A DNA stretch of 64,000 nt from Paracoccaceae bacterium (GTDB taxonomy: Bacteria; Pseudomonadota; Alphaproteobacteria; Rhodobacterales; Rhodobacteraceae): positions 282,801 to 346,800 of the forward strand of contig QWDA01000004.1 in the NCBI GenBank assembly GCA_003605175.1. The letters run 5' to 3'. How positions within the stretch are numbered: position 1 is the first letter of the stretch; every line of letters starts with the position of its first letter. Positions 17,901-27,479 of the stretch are shown piece after piece. Position numbers and translations under genes: made by a program. The notes under the pieces were generated by a model. It was given only the letters and a program-made list of their open reading frames with translations. It ran no database searches and had not been told where the DNA came from.

Positions 17901-20674
17901 TGCTCGTTCTCGGCCCCATCGGTTTCACGGCTCCCTGGCTCCTCCTGGGCCTCGTCCTGCTGCCGGTCCTGTGGATCCTGCTTCGGGCCGTCCCGCCGGC
18001 GCCGATCCGGCGGTTGTTTCCGGCGGTAACGCTGCTGCTCGGGCTCGAGGACGAGGAAAGCGAAACCGACAAGACGCCGTGGTGGCTCCTGCTCCTGCGG
18101 ACGCTCGCCATTGCCGCCGTGATCCTGGGATTCGCCGGACCGATCCTGAACCCGGACAGCAGGGAAGATTTCGGCTCCGGCCCGCTCCTCGTCCTGCTCG
18201 ACGGCACCTGGGCCGATGCGCGCGACTGGCCGCGCCGGCTCGACCGGGTCGAGGCGCTGCTCGACGAGGCCGCCCGCGCCGGGCGCCCGGTGGCCGTCGC
18301 GACCCTGACCGACCCGGCGCCTGGCGCGCCGCAGTTCCAGCCGGCCGAGTCCTGGTCCGCACGCTTGCCGAACCTCGAGCCGAAGCCGTGGAGCCCGGAC
18401 GACGCGGCGGTCTCGGCCTGGCTGGACGGGCTCGGCAATGACGGGTTCGAGACGTTCTGGATGTCGGACGGCCTCGCCCAACCCTGGCGCGCCACCCTCC
18501 TGGCCGGGCTCGAATCGCGTGGCGAGGTGCGCGTCTTCGAGAGCCCGAGGCCGATCGCGGTCCTGCGTCCCGCACGCTTCGACGCCGGCACGCTGATCCT
18601 GAGCGGCGCCCGCGCCGCGCCCGGCGAGGCGACGGAGTTCACGGTCGCAGCCCATGGCCTCGACCCGGCGGGCACGCCACGCGTCCTGGCCCGGATCCCG
18701 CTGCGCTTCGACCAGGGGGCGACCGAGGCGGAAACCGAGGTATCCCTGCCGCCGGAACTCCGCAACCGGATCACCCGTTTCGCGATCGAGGGCACCCGCT
18801 CCGCCGGCGCGGTGTCCCTTGCCGACGACACGCTCCGCCGTCGCGAGGTCGCGCTGGTCGCCAGCCGCGACGACCGCGAGGGGCTCGAACTGCTCTCGCC
18901 GACGCACTATCTCGAACAGGCGCTTGAGCCGACCGCCGACCTGATCGAAGGCTCGTTCGACGATATCCTCCTCGCCAATCCCGACGCGCTGATCCTCGCC
19001 GATGTGGCGACGCTGTCGCCCGCCGAGCAGGCCGCGCTGCTCGACTGGGTCGAGAAGGGCGGGCTTCTCGTGCGCTTTGCCGGCCCGAGGCTCGCCGCGT
19101 CCGACGTGTCGCGCGACGTGGAGGACCCGCTCATGCCGGTGCGGCTGCGCGCCGGCGGCCGCAGCGTCGGCGGCGCGATGAGCTGGGGCGAACCGAAGGC
19201 GCTGCGCCCGTTCGGCCCCGACTCGCCGTTCTTCGGCCTCGACGTGCCGGGCGAGGTGACGATCTCGGCCCAGCTCATGGCGCAACCCGACCCGCAGCTT
19301 TCCGAACGCACCATCGCCTCCCTCGCCGACGGCACGCCGCTCGTGACCCGAAAGCGGATCGAGGACGGGCAGGTGGTGCTGTTCCACACCACCGCCAACG
19401 CGGAATGGTCGTCGCTGCCCTTGTCGGGCCTCTTCGTCCAGATGCTCGAGCGGCTGGCGATCTCGACCCGGCCGACATTGCCGACGCTCGAGGAAATGGC
19501 GGGAACGACCTGGACGCCCAACCAGATCCTGACCGCTTTCGGCGATATCGAGGATGCGGGCGTGTTCCCCGGCGTTCCCGGCGAGGATCTGGTGGACGCG
19601 ACGCCCGGCCCGGATCTCCTGCCGGGCCTCTATGCCGGAGAGGATCGGCGCATCGCGCTGAACGTGATCGGCGCCGACACGGCCATCACCGCCGCGTCCT
19701 GGCCCGCGCGGATCCCGGTGGAAGGGCTCGCCGTCCAGCGCGAGACGCCGCTCAAGGGCGCCTGCCTTACCGCCGCGCTGATCGCGCTGATGATCGACGT
19801 GATCGCCTCGCTCTGGATCGCGGGGCGCCTCTTCGGGCCGCGCAGCGGGGCCGCCGCGATTCTCCTGACGCTGGCCTTCGCGATGCCAGCGCCACCCGCC
19901 GCCGCACAGGACAGCGACGACGCCTTTGCCCTGGCCGCGACCCATGAAGTTGTGCTCGCCCATGTCGTCACCGGTGACGACCGGCTCGATGCGCTGGCGC
20001 AGGCCGGGCTCCTCGGACTGTCGGAAATCCTCTTCGAACGGACCTCGGTGGAACCCTCCGACCCGATCGCGGTGGATCTCGAAACCGACGAACTGGCCTT
20101 CTTCCCGATCCTGTACTGGCCCGTTTCGCCCGAGCAGCCGATCCCCTCGGACCAGGCCTATGCCAAGCTCAACACCTATCTCCGCTCCGGTGGGATGATC
20201 GTGTTCGACACGCGCGATGCCGATGTCGCGCGCTACGGCACCTCGACGCCCGCCGGCCGACGATTGCAGCAGCTCGCCGCGTCGCTTGACATTCCGCCGC
20301 TCGAACCGGTCCCAGAGGACCATGTGCTCACGCGGACATTCTACCTCCTCAAGGATTTCCCCGGCCGTTTCATCAGCCCCGACGTCTGGGTCGAGGCCGC
20401 GCCGGCCGACGCAGAACGGGTCGAGGGGATGCCGTTCCGCAACCTCAACGACAATGTGACCCCGGTAGTCGTCGGCGGCAACGACTGGGCTTCGGCCTGG
20501 GCCATCGACGATGCGGGGCGCCCGATGTACCCGGTGGGCCGGGGCTTCGCCGGGGAGCGGCAGCGGGAGATCGCCTACCGCTTCGGCGTGAACCTGATCA
20601 TGCATGTGCTGACCGGCAACTATAAGTCCGACCAGGTGCATGTGCCGGCACTTCTCGACCGGCTGGGGCAATAG
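17900..20674 (+). CDS. BatA-like membrane protein with C-terminal DUF4159 domain
   Basis: 924 residues. Two N-terminal membrane helices (about 8-28 and 55-75) frame a BatA-type PxxxLLxxLP segment; the central periplasmic part includes a VWA/GATase-like fold; further helices occur near 625-660; the C-terminal ~250 residues form a DUF4159 domain (EVVLAHVVTGDD, YLRSGGMIVFDTRDA). The ATG at 17900 overlaps the DUF58 stop; an upstream in-frame ATG inside DUF58 is unlikely. Presumably an envelope-anchored substrate or scaffold for MoxR/DUF58. Function unknown. Confidence 0.88.
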   Translation: MLVLGPIGFTAPWLLLGLVLLPVLWILLRAVPPAPIRRLFPAVTLLLGLEDEESETDKTPWWLLLLRTLAIAAVILGFAGPILNPDSREDFGSGPLLVLLDGTWADARDWPRRLDRVEALLDEAARAGRPVAVATLTDPAPGAPQFQPAESWSARLPNLEPKPWSPDDAAVSAWLDGLGNDGFETFWMSDGLAQPWRATLLAGLESRGEVRVFESPRPIAVLRPARFDAGTLILSGARAAPGEATEFTVAAHGLDPAGTPRVLARIPLRFDQGATEAETEVSLPPELRNRITRFAIEGTRSAGAVSLADDTLRRREVALVASRDDREGLELLSPTHYLEQALEPTADLIEGSFDDILLANPDALILADVATLSPAEQAALLDWVEKGGLLVRFAGPRLAASDVSRDVEDPLMPVRLRAGGRSVGGAMSWGEPKALRPFGPDSPFFGLDVPGEVTISAQLMAQPDPQLSERTIASLADGTPLVTRKRIEDGQVVLFHTTANAEWSSLPLSGLFVQMLERLAISTRPTLPTLEEMAGTTWTPNQILTAFGDIEDAGVFPGVPGEDLVDATPGPDLLPGLYAGEDRRIALNVIGADTAITAASWPARIPVEGLAVQRETPLKGACLTAALIALMIDVIASLWIAGRLFGPRSGAAAILLTLAFAMPAPPAAAQDSDDAFALAATHEVVLAHVVTGDDRLDALAQAGLLGLSEILFERTSVEPSDPIAVDLETDELAFFPILYWPVSPEQPIPSDQAYAKLNTYLRSGGMIVFDTRDADVARYGTSTPAGRRLQQLAASLDIPPLEPVPEDHVLTRTFYLLKDFPGRFISPDVWVEAAPADAERVEGMPFRNLNDNVTPVVVGGNDWASAWAIDDAGRPMYPVGRGFAGERQREIAYRFGVNLIMHVLTGNYKSDQVHVPALLDRLGQ

Positions 20675-20676
20675 CG

Positions 20677-22773
20677 ATGTCGGGCTCGGTGATCTTCGAT
20701 CCTCTGGTGCCGGAGGTCCTGCTCTGGGCCATTGCCGCGCTGGTGCTCGTCACCCTGGGCTACGCGACCTGGCGCGGGTTGACCGGCTGGTGGCTGCGGG
20801 CACTCGCCATGGCCACGCTGCTTCTGGGCGTGGCCAATCCCTCGCTCCAGACCGAGGACCGCGACCTTTTGACGGATATCGTCATCGCCGTGGTCGACGA
20901 GAGCGCTTCGCAGCGGATCTCCGACCGCGCCGCGCAGACCGAGGCCGCGCTCGAGGATCTGCGCGGCGAGGTTGACCGGCTCGGCAATACCGAGCTGCGC
21001 GTGGCCCGTGTCGGTGACAGCGAGGGCGACGAAGGCACGCTCCTGATGGCCGCGCTTGCCGAGACCATGGCCGAGGTGCCGCGCGCCCGCATCGCCGGGA
21101 TCGTGCTGATCTCCGATGGCCAGGTCCACGATATCGAGCGGTCGCCCGAGCTTCCGGCACCGGTGCACACGCTCCTGACCGGGCATTCGAACGATTGGGA
21201 CCGCCGCCTTGTCCTGCACAACGCCCCCGCCTTCGGGATTCTCGGCGAACCGGTGACCCTGTCGCTCTCGGTCGAGGATCAGGGCGATGTTCCAGCCGGC
21301 GAGGGCGGCACGGTCGCGCTGGAAATCGCCATAGACGGCGGCGCGCCCCAGAGCTTCGACGTGCCGGTCGGCCGAGTGATGGATTTCCCGATCACGCTGC
21401 CCCATGGCGGCATGAATGTGCTGCAGTTCACCGTGCCCGCCGCCGAGGGCGAACTGACCGACCGCAACAATTCGGCCGTCGTGCAGATCAACGGCGTGCG
21501 CGACCGGTTGCGCGTGCTGCTGGTGTCCGGCGCCCCCCATCCCGGGGAGCGCACCTGGCGGAACCTGCTCAAGTCCGACAGCTCGGTCGATCTCGTCCAT
21601 TTCACCATCCTCCGCCCGCCCGAGAAACAGGACGGCGTGCCGGTGAACGAGCTTTCGCTGATCGCCTTCCCGACGCGGGAGCTGTTCCTCGAGAAGATCG
21701 ACGAGTTCGACCTGATCATCTTCGACCGCTACCAGCGCCGCGGAATCCTGCCGGCGATCTATCTCGACAATGTCCGGCAATATGTCGAGAACGGCGGCGC
21801 CGTGCTGATCGCCGCGGGGCCGGACTATGCCACCGCCGCCTCGATCTACCGCTCGCCCCTGGGCGACGTGCTGCCCGGCGCGCCGACCAGTCGCGTGATC
21901 GAGGAGGGTTTCACCCCCGAGGTGACCGAGCTCGGCCACCGGCATCCGGTGACCGAGGGCCTCGAGGCGCATTCGCCCCTGCAGCGCCTGCCGGGGAACG
22001 AGGAGGGCCCGCCCTGGGGCCGGTGGCTGCGGCTCATCGACGTGACGCCGACCTCGGGCGAAGTGCTGATGACCGGGGCGGAGGATCGCTCGCTTCTGAT
22101 CCTCGACAGGGTCGGCGAAGGCCGTGTCGCGCTCCTCGCGTCGGACCAGGCCTGGCTCTGGTCGCGCGGCTACGAGGGCGGCGGCCCGCAGCTCGAATTG
22201 CTGCGGCGCCTGGCGCACTGGATGATGAAGGAGCCCGAGCTCGAGGAGGAGGCGCTGACCGTCACGGCGGACGGGCAGACCATGACCGTCACCCGCCGTA
22301 CCCTGGGCGAAACGGCCAGCGATGTGGAGATCACCGCGCCCGACGGCACCGTGACCACGCTGACGCTCGACCCCGACGGACCGGGGCGCTTCATCGCCGA
22401 CTGGACGGCGCCGGAGATCGGGCTCTACCACCTTTCGGAGGGCGACAAGGAGGCGGTGATCGCCCTCGGTCCCTCCGCCCCGCGCGAGTTCGAACAGACC
22501 ATCGCGACCGGAGACATCCTCCAGGGGCTCGTTGATGCGCGCCGCGGTGGCATCCTGGCGGTGGAAGATGGCGCGCCGGATCTTCGCCGGGTGCGTCCCG
22601 GCCGTCCCGCCGCCGGGCGCGGCTGGATTGGCGTCACCCCGCGCGAGGCCTATCTGACCGCCGACATCACCGTGCGGCCCTTCGTTCCGGCCTGGCTGTT
22701 CCTGGTCGCAGCCGCGCTTCTCGCCGTCGCCGCCTGGCTGGTCGAGGGGCGCCGCAGACGCAAGGCGGCCTGA
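20677..22773 (+). CDS. Large membrane-anchored protein, glutamine-amidotransferase-like fold
   Basis: 698 residues. Two membrane helices at the N-terminus (about 13-50) and one near the C-terminus (AWLFLVAAALLAVAAWLVEG) bracket a large periplasmic or cytoplasmic region with a VWA-like start (IVIAVVDESASQRISDRA) and a GATase1-like segment (LRVLLVSGAPHPGERTW, VENGGAVLIAAGPDYA). No catalytic Cys of true amidotransferases is apparent. It follows the DUF4159 gene by two bases and ends the MoxR cluster; convergent with the next gene six bases away. Confidence 0.85.
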   Translation: MSGSVIFDPLVPEVLLWAIAALVLVTLGYATWRGLTGWWLRALAMATLLLGVANPSLQTEDRDLLTDIVIAVVDESASQRISDRAAQTEAALEDLRGEVDRLGNTELRVARVGDSEGDEGTLLMAALAETMAEVPRARIAGIVLISDGQVHDIERSPELPAPVHTLLTGHSNDWDRRLVLHNAPAFGILGEPVTLSLSVEDQGDVPAGEGGTVALEIAIDGGAPQSFDVPVGRVMDFPITLPHGGMNVLQFTVPAAEGELTDRNNSAVVQINGVRDRLRVLLVSGAPHPGERTWRNLLKSDSSVDLVHFTILRPPEKQDGVPVNELSLIAFPTRELFLEKIDEFDLIIFDRYQRRGILPAIYLDNVRQYVENGGAVLIAAGPDYATAASIYRSPLGDVLPGAPTSRVIEEGFTPEVTELGHRHPVTEGLEAHSPLQRLPGNEEGPPWGRWLRLIDVTPTSGEVLMTGAEDRSLLILDRVGEGRVALLASDQAWLWSRGYEGGGPQLELLRRLAHWMMKEPELEEEALTVTADGQTMTVTRRTLGETASDVEITAPDGTVTTLTLDPDGPGRFIADWTAPEIGLYHLSEGDKEAVIALGPSAPREFEQTIATGDILQGLVDARRGGILAVEDGAPDLRRVRPGRPAAGRGWIGVTPREAYLTADITVRPFVPAWLFLVAAALLAVAAWLVEGRRRRKAA

Positions 22774-22779
22774 CGCGCG

Positions 22780-23109
22780 TCACCCGGCCTGCTGCACCCG
22801 TTCGAGCTGACCGCGCAGCTCTTCGGTCTCGCGCCGCGCCTCGCGCAGCCCTTCCATGGCGGCGCGCAGTTCCGCCTCGGTCTGCTGCAGCTGGTTCGTC
22901 AGCTCCGCCTCGCGCTGCTGCATGTAGGTGATCGCCTCTTCCCGGCTCTCCTCGGCGTCGTGCAACTCGCGCGCCATCCGGTCGACCTCGTTCATGTCGC
23001 CCGAGTTGATCCGGGTGAGCTTGTGCAGGAGCCAATAGGAAAACCATCCCAGCATGAACGCCACGAAGAGGATGATCGCCGTCGCGACGATGAATTCAGT
23101 TCTGTTCAC
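22780..23109 (-). CDS. Small membrane protein with coiled coil, unknown function
   Basis: 109 residues from a GTG start at 23109 that lies inside the end of the upstream OmpA-type gene (14-base overlap). One membrane helix (about 6-25, FIVATAIILFVAFMLGWFSYW) is followed by a long heptad-rich, Glu/Gln/Arg-rich helix (about 45-105), so the protein probably projects a coiled coil into the cytoplasm or periplasm. No known domain. The tight coupling suggests it works with the OmpA-type protein. Confidence 0.75.
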   Translation of the reverse strand: MNRTEFIVATAIILFVAFMLGWFSYWLLHKLTRINSGDMNEVDRMARELHDAEESREEAITYMQQREAELTNQLQQTEAELRAAMEGLREARRETEELRGQLERVQQAG

Positions 23110-24991
23110 TGTCGTCTTCCTCTGTCGCTTCCGCGTCCTCCGCCGCCTCGGCCTTTTCCGCATCGTCCGGCGGCAGCCGCAGCGTGAACTCGATCCGCCG
23201 GTTTGCCTCGCGGCCGTCCTCGGTGCCGTTGTCGGCGATCGGATTGGCCTCGCCATAGCCCTTGGCCGTGAGATTCGAGGTCAGCACCCGCCGCGCCATG
23301 ATCGCGTTCAGCACCGCGTCGGCCCGTTCCTGGCTCAGCCGCTCGTTCATCACTTCGCGGCCCTGGCTGTCGGTATGGCCGCCGATCTCCATCTGCACGG
23401 TCTGGCAGTCCTTCAGGATCCCGGCGAGCTTGTCGATGATCTCGAGCCCGCCGGCGTCGATCTCGGCCGAGCCCGGCTCGAAGGTGATCTTCTGCACCGC
23501 CAGCACGGTGTTCAGCTTCTTGACGCATTCCTCGGGCGAGGGCAGGCCCGACAAGGGGTCGAGCGCTTCCTCGTAGACCACGTCGATGTTGTATTCCGCG
23601 CCCTCGGCCAGCCGCTCCGACAGGAGCCCGGCAATCGCCGCAGCGGCGTCCTCGCGCCCGGTCTTGCCGCTGATCTCGAGGTGATCGGGATCGACCCGGA
23701 CCGTGCCGTTGTTGAGATAGGACAGCGCGTCGAGCGCCGCCATCACCCGCAGCGACCAGCCATCGGGCAGATTGGCGTCGAGACGCGCGGCCTGGTCGGT
23801 ATTCTCCAGGCCGAAATGCGCCTTGGCATAGCTGTCGATCACCGTCCGGACACGCTCCGATGGCAGCCGGCCGCGCAGCTGCGCCTTGCCATCGGGGCTG
23901 AGCGTCGCGACGAATTCCGGGGTTTCCTCGCCCGGATCCTCGTCGCCGCCGGCATCGGCGGGCGGCGTGCTGCGCACCGCCGTCAGCGAGAAACCCTCGG
24001 GCAGCGCGCGTTCCAGTTCGCCTACCGCGCGATCGAAGGCGGCGACCGGGATCGTGTGCGAGACGACCAGGCTGATATCGGCGTCCGAATAGGTCAGCGT
24101 TCCCGCGCCGATGCCGGACAGGACGCGGATCCCGGCGGCCACGGCCTCGCCCCAGGCCAGCGACGGCGCACCGAGCCCTATCTGGCAGGGAATCGCACCC
24201 TTGACCCCGGCCTCATGCGCGGCTGCGACGATCAGGTCGCGCGCCTCGGTCGTGTCGGCTGCGCAGGCGTCGAAGCGCGGTCCGCCGGCATCCACCAGGA
24301 ACCGCGCGGTGAAGGGCGCGATCACCGGGCGCGGGGCCGAGAGATCGAGCTCGAGCGACACCCCCGGCGGCACCGCCCGGGCAAGTTCCGTCTCGACCCG
24401 GCGCTTGCGCTGATCGCTCTCGACATTGCCCGAGATCGAAACACGGTCGGCCGTGACCGAAACCTTGCTGCGGGTGAGTTTGCCCAGGGCGTCCAGCGCG
24501 AAGTCCATCGCGGCCTGCCAGGTGCGCGGCTCAGGGTAGGCGCCCTCTTCGAGCAGGTCCGAAACCGGCGTCTGCGTCAGCGCCTCGAGACGGCGGATCA
24601 CCTTCTCGCGGTCCGACGTTGCCGGGATCAGGCCGATCAGCGAGATCTCGTCGGCGTTCCGCAGGATTTCGACCGAGAATTCCGGCGCCTCGATCTCGAG
24701 GCCCGGCGTCACTTCCATCCGGTTCAGGATCCGTGTCGCATCGACAACCCCGCCCGCCGTGGCCATCGCCCCGAACCGCGCGGCTTCGTCCGGCGCGGTG
24801 CCCGACAGGATCACCTGGAGCCCGTCCACCCGGACCTCGGCCCAGGGATAGCCCTCGACCCGGAGCGCCTTGCTCAGATCGGCCCGCGCCCGAAGCTCGA
24901 GCTTGTCGACCGCCACGGTCGCTGCCAGCACGCTGAGCCCGGCCGCCATGGCGATGGCGAAACTCACGGGAAGATAGGAGGCTAGACGCAT
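23096..24991 (-). CDS. OmpA-family cell-envelope protein with large periplasmic region
   Basis: 631 residues. An N-terminal signal or anchor helix (LPVSFAIAMAAGLSVLAATVAV) precedes several repeated alpha-beta modules of BON-like character (segments around EVRVDGLQVILSGTAPDEA, RVSISGNVESDQ, HLEISGKTG). The last ~120 residues are an OmpA peptidoglycan-binding domain (EPGSAEIDAGG, EIGGHTDSQG, NERLSQERADAV, GYGEANPIADN, NRRIEFTL). It likely bridges membrane and cell wall. The ATG at 24991 was chosen because it directly precedes the signal helix. It ends in an acidic Asp/Glu-rich tail. Confidence 0.88.
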   Translation of the reverse strand: MRLASYLPVSFAIAMAAGLSVLAATVAVDKLELRARADLSKALRVEGYPWAEVRVDGLQVILSGTAPDEAARFGAMATAGGVVDATRILNRMEVTPGLEIEAPEFSVEILRNADEISLIGLIPATSDREKVIRRLEALTQTPVSDLLEEGAYPEPRTWQAAMDFALDALGKLTRSKVSVTADRVSISGNVESDQRKRRVETELARAVPPGVSLELDLSAPRPVIAPFTARFLVDAGGPRFDACAADTTEARDLIVAAAHEAGVKGAIPCQIGLGAPSLAWGEAVAAGIRVLSGIGAGTLTYSDADISLVVSHTIPVAAFDRAVGELERALPEGFSLTAVRSTPPADAGGDEDPGEETPEFVATLSPDGKAQLRGRLPSERVRTVIDSYAKAHFGLENTDQAARLDANLPDGWSLRVMAALDALSYLNNGTVRVDPDHLEISGKTGREDAAAAIAGLLSERLAEGAEYNIDVVYEEALDPLSGLPSPEECVKKLNTVLAVQKITFEPGSAEIDAGGLEIIDKLAGILKDCQTVQMEIGGHTDSQGREVMNERLSQERADAVLNAIMARRVLTSNLTAKGYGEANPIADNGTEDGREANRRIEFTLRLPPDDAEKAEAAEDAEATEEDDSEQN

Positions 24992-25051
24992 CGTCGCCTG
25001 GGGTTGCTCTCTGCTCGGCTCTTCCTTATCGGGCGCGGCCGTCCCATGCAA

Positions 25052-26014
25052 TCAGACGAAGCCGGCGGCGAGCAGGAAGGCGGCGGGGATCAGCCCGGCA
25101 TCGCGGTTCGACCGGAACAGCATCAGGCAGCGGTCGGGGTCTTCGGTGTCGAGCCGGGTGAGCTGCCACATCAGGTGCCAGCCGAAGGCCCAGACCCCGC
25201 ACAGGGCCAGCACCAGGGCCAGGACATTGGCCCGCCCGGGCATCGCCGCCAGCACCGCCGCACCCATCAGGAACACCGCCAGCACCAGGAAGCGCCGTAG
25301 CCAGCGATGTGTGTTCTCGCCGAACAGCCGCGCGGTGGATTTCACGCCGATCAGCGCGTCGTCCTCCTTGTCCTGATGCGCGTAGATCGTGTCGTAGAAC
25401 AGTGTCCAGGCGATCCCGGAGAGGTAGAGCAGGAGGGCGGGCCAGCCGAGGCTTCCGGTATGGGCCGTCCAGGCCAGGAGCGCGCCCCAGTTGAACGCGA
25501 GGCCGAGGAATACCTGCGGCCACCAGGTAAAGCGCTTCGCGAAGGGATAGATGCAGACCACCGCCAGCGAGGCGATCCCGAGCAGGATGGCCGGCAGGTT
25601 GAAGGTGACGAGGATGCAGAAGGCGACGAGCGACTGGAGCACCATCCAGGCCACCGCCTGCTTCACGCTCACCGCGCCCGACGGGATCGGCCGCGACCTC
25701 GTGCGCGCGACCTGTCCGTCGAAATCCCGGTCGGTGATATCGTTCCAGGTGCAGCCCGCGCCCCGCATCAGCCAGGCCCCGAGCGCACAGCCGATCCCGA
25801 TCCAGAGATCCGTGAGCGTTGCGCGGCCCGTCGCGGCCATGGCCAGGAGCAGCCCCCACCAGCAGGGCAGGAGCAGGAGCCAGGTCCCGATCGGCCGGTC
25901 GGCGCGGGACAATCTCAGATAGGGCCGGGTCCAGGCCGGTGCCAGCCGGTCGACCCAGTTCCCCTTCACGGCGTCGGCCACCTGACCGTCTGGCGCTGTC
26001 TCGATCTCGGGCAT
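25052..26014 (-). CDS. ubiA: 4-hydroxybenzoate polyprenyltransferase
   Basis: 320 residues, polytopic (seven or more helices). Both prenyl-diphosphate/Mg-binding motifs are present: NDITDRDFD (about residue 90) and YDTIYAHQDKEDD (about 209). It attaches the polyprenyl tail to 4-hydroxybenzoate in ubiquinone synthesis at the inner membrane. Divergent from rsmE with only 11 bases between the start codons, so the promoters must overlap the coding regions or each other. ubiE and ubiB lie elsewhere in this window. Confidence 0.96.
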   Translation of the reverse strand: MPEIETAPDGQVADAVKGNWVDRLAPAWTRPYLRLSRADRPIGTWLLLLPCWWGLLLAMAATGRATLTDLWIGIGCALGAWLMRGAGCTWNDITDRDFDGQVARTRSRPIPSGAVSVKQAVAWMVLQSLVAFCILVTFNLPAILLGIASLAVVCIYPFAKRFTWWPQVFLGLAFNWGALLAWTAHTGSLGWPALLLYLSGIAWTLFYDTIYAHQDKEDDALIGVKSTARLFGENTHRWLRRFLVLAVFLMGAAVLAAMPGRANVLALVLALCGVWAFGWHLMWQLTRLDTEDPDRCLMLFRSNRDAGLIPAAFLLAAGFV

Positions 26015-26025
26015 AGGGTGCCCCC

Positions 26026-26748
26026 ATGTCGCGTATCCGGCTCCATGTAGACCACCCGCTCGGCCGGGGGCAATCGGTCCCCTTGACGCGGGAGCAGGCG
26101 CATTACCTCACCGTTGTCATGCGGCTGGGCCCCGGGGCCGAGGTTTCCGTGTTCAACGGCACCGATGGAGAGTGGCGCTGCGAGATTGCCGAGGCCGGCA
26201 AGCGCGGCGGAGCGCTCGCCTGCATCGAACAGACCGCGCCGCTGCGGGTCCCGCCCGACCTCTGGCTCCTCTTCGCGCCAATCAAGAAGGCGCGCACCGA
26301 TTTCATCGTCGAAAAGGCCACCGAGCTCGGCGCTAGGCGTATTCTTCCCGTGCACAGCGCGTACACCAACGCCGAACGCATTCGCCGCGACCGGCTCCAG
26401 GCCCATGCGGTGGAGGCCGCCGAGCAATGCGGCGGCACCTTCGTTCCCGAAGTTGCCGAGCTCGCCAGGCTCGACGCCTTGCTTTCCGACTGGCCCGAAG
26501 ACCGTCATCTCCTGTTCTGCGACGAGGCCGCGGCCGACGAGGCCCAGACCGACCTGCGCGCCCTCCCCCGCTGCCCCTGGGCGATCCTGATCGGCCCCGA
26601 AGGCGGCTTTTCCCCTGAGGAACGCGCCCGCCTCCGCGCGCTGCCGCAGGCCCGCCGCATCGCGCTCGGCCCCCGCATCCTCCGCGCCGACACCGCCGCC
26701 GTCGCGGCGCTGACCCTCTGGCAGGCGGCGCTGGGGGATTGGGGATGA
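26026..26748 (+). CDS. rsmE: 16S rRNA (uracil-1498-N3)-methyltransferase
   Basis: 240 residues of the SPOUT (trefoil knot) RsmE family. N-terminal PUA-like part (HYLTVVMRLGPGAEVSVFNG), the KKARTDFIVEKATELGA segment, and the knot with IGPEGGFSPEE and ALGPRILRADTAAVAAL. It methylates U1498 in the 30S decoding region. Its stop overlaps the ATG of the following unknown gene. The order ubiA/rsmE/gshA is usual in Rhodobacteraceae, here with two extra genes before gshA. Confidence 0.95.
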   Translation: MSRIRLHVDHPLGRGQSVPLTREQAHYLTVVMRLGPGAEVSVFNGTDGEWRCEIAEAGKRGGALACIEQTAPLRVPPDLWLLFAPIKKARTDFIVEKATELGARRILPVHSAYTNAERIRRDRLQAHAVEAAEQCGGTFVPEVAELARLDALLSDWPEDRHLLFCDEAAADEAQTDLRALPRCPWAILIGPEGGFSPEERARLRALPQARRIALGPRILRADTAAVAALTLWQAALGDWG

Positions 26749-27479
26749 GCCAGAAACCCCTCGTCCGCCTCCACCTCTACTTCGCCCGCGACGTGCCGAA
26801 GGCGGTGATCCTCCGGCAAGGGCCGACCCGCCAGTTCCGGATGATCCTCTGGGATTTGCGCGACGATAGCTTCGAGGATGGGCAGTGGACCAAGAACAGG
26901 GTCTATCCCGAGCGCTGTGCAGTCTCACCGGACGCGCGGCACTTCCTCTACTTCATGCTCGATGGCCACTGGGGCGCCGAGGCAATGGGCTCCTACACGG
27001 CGCTGTCGCGCCCGCCTTACTGGACGGCGCTGGCGCTGTTCCCGCAAGGCGATACCTGGGGCGGCGGCGGTGTGTTCATCGACGATACGCACTACCTGGC
27101 CGATGGTGGGCCGGACATCATCGGGCGCGACGAAGGTCTCGTGAGAGTCCACCGGGGCGCGGTGACGAAGGATTGCAAATCGGGCCTGCGGCTGCCGAGC
27201 GGTGCCCCGACACCGCTCGACCGCAACGTTCGGGAGCGGATCCTCTCTCTTGACGTTCCACCTTCCGACAGCGCCTTGGCGATGGCCCTCGCTCCCCGGG
27301 ACAATCCTCTCGATCGCTACGACACGCAGGGTGGATGCCTCTATCGGCGAGAGGGTGGCGAGATGACGTTGATCCGAGATTTCACCGACATGGCTTTCGA
27401 GCCTGTCTGCGCACCCTATGATTGGCGCAATGACGAATCCGAGAATTGGCATCCGCTTGACGACGAAGGCCGCGCATGA
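26745..27479 (+). CDS. Hypothetical protein between rsmE and gshA
   Basis: 244 residues from the ATG at 26745 (ATGA overlap with rsmE). Not recognised. It is soluble, rich in Asp, Arg and Trp, with a beta-propeller-like flavour: SPDARHFLYFMLDG and a repeated pattern of short hydrophobic strands, but no repeat could be defined. No signal peptide. It is coupled at both ends (ATGA upstream and downstream), so it is expressed with its neighbours. Its base composition is slightly less GC-biased than flanking genes. Confidence 0.75.
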   Translation: MSQKPLVRLHLYFARDVPKAVILRQGPTRQFRMILWDLRDDSFEDGQWTKNRVYPERCAVSPDARHFLYFMLDGHWGAEAMGSYTALSRPPYWTALALFPQGDTWGGGGVFIDDTHYLADGGPDIIGRDEGLVRVHRGAVTKDCKSGLRLPSGAPTPLDRNVRERILSLDVPPSDSALAMALAPRDNPLDRYDTQGGCLYRREGGEMTLIRDFTDMAFEPVCAPYDWRNDESENWHPLDDEGRA

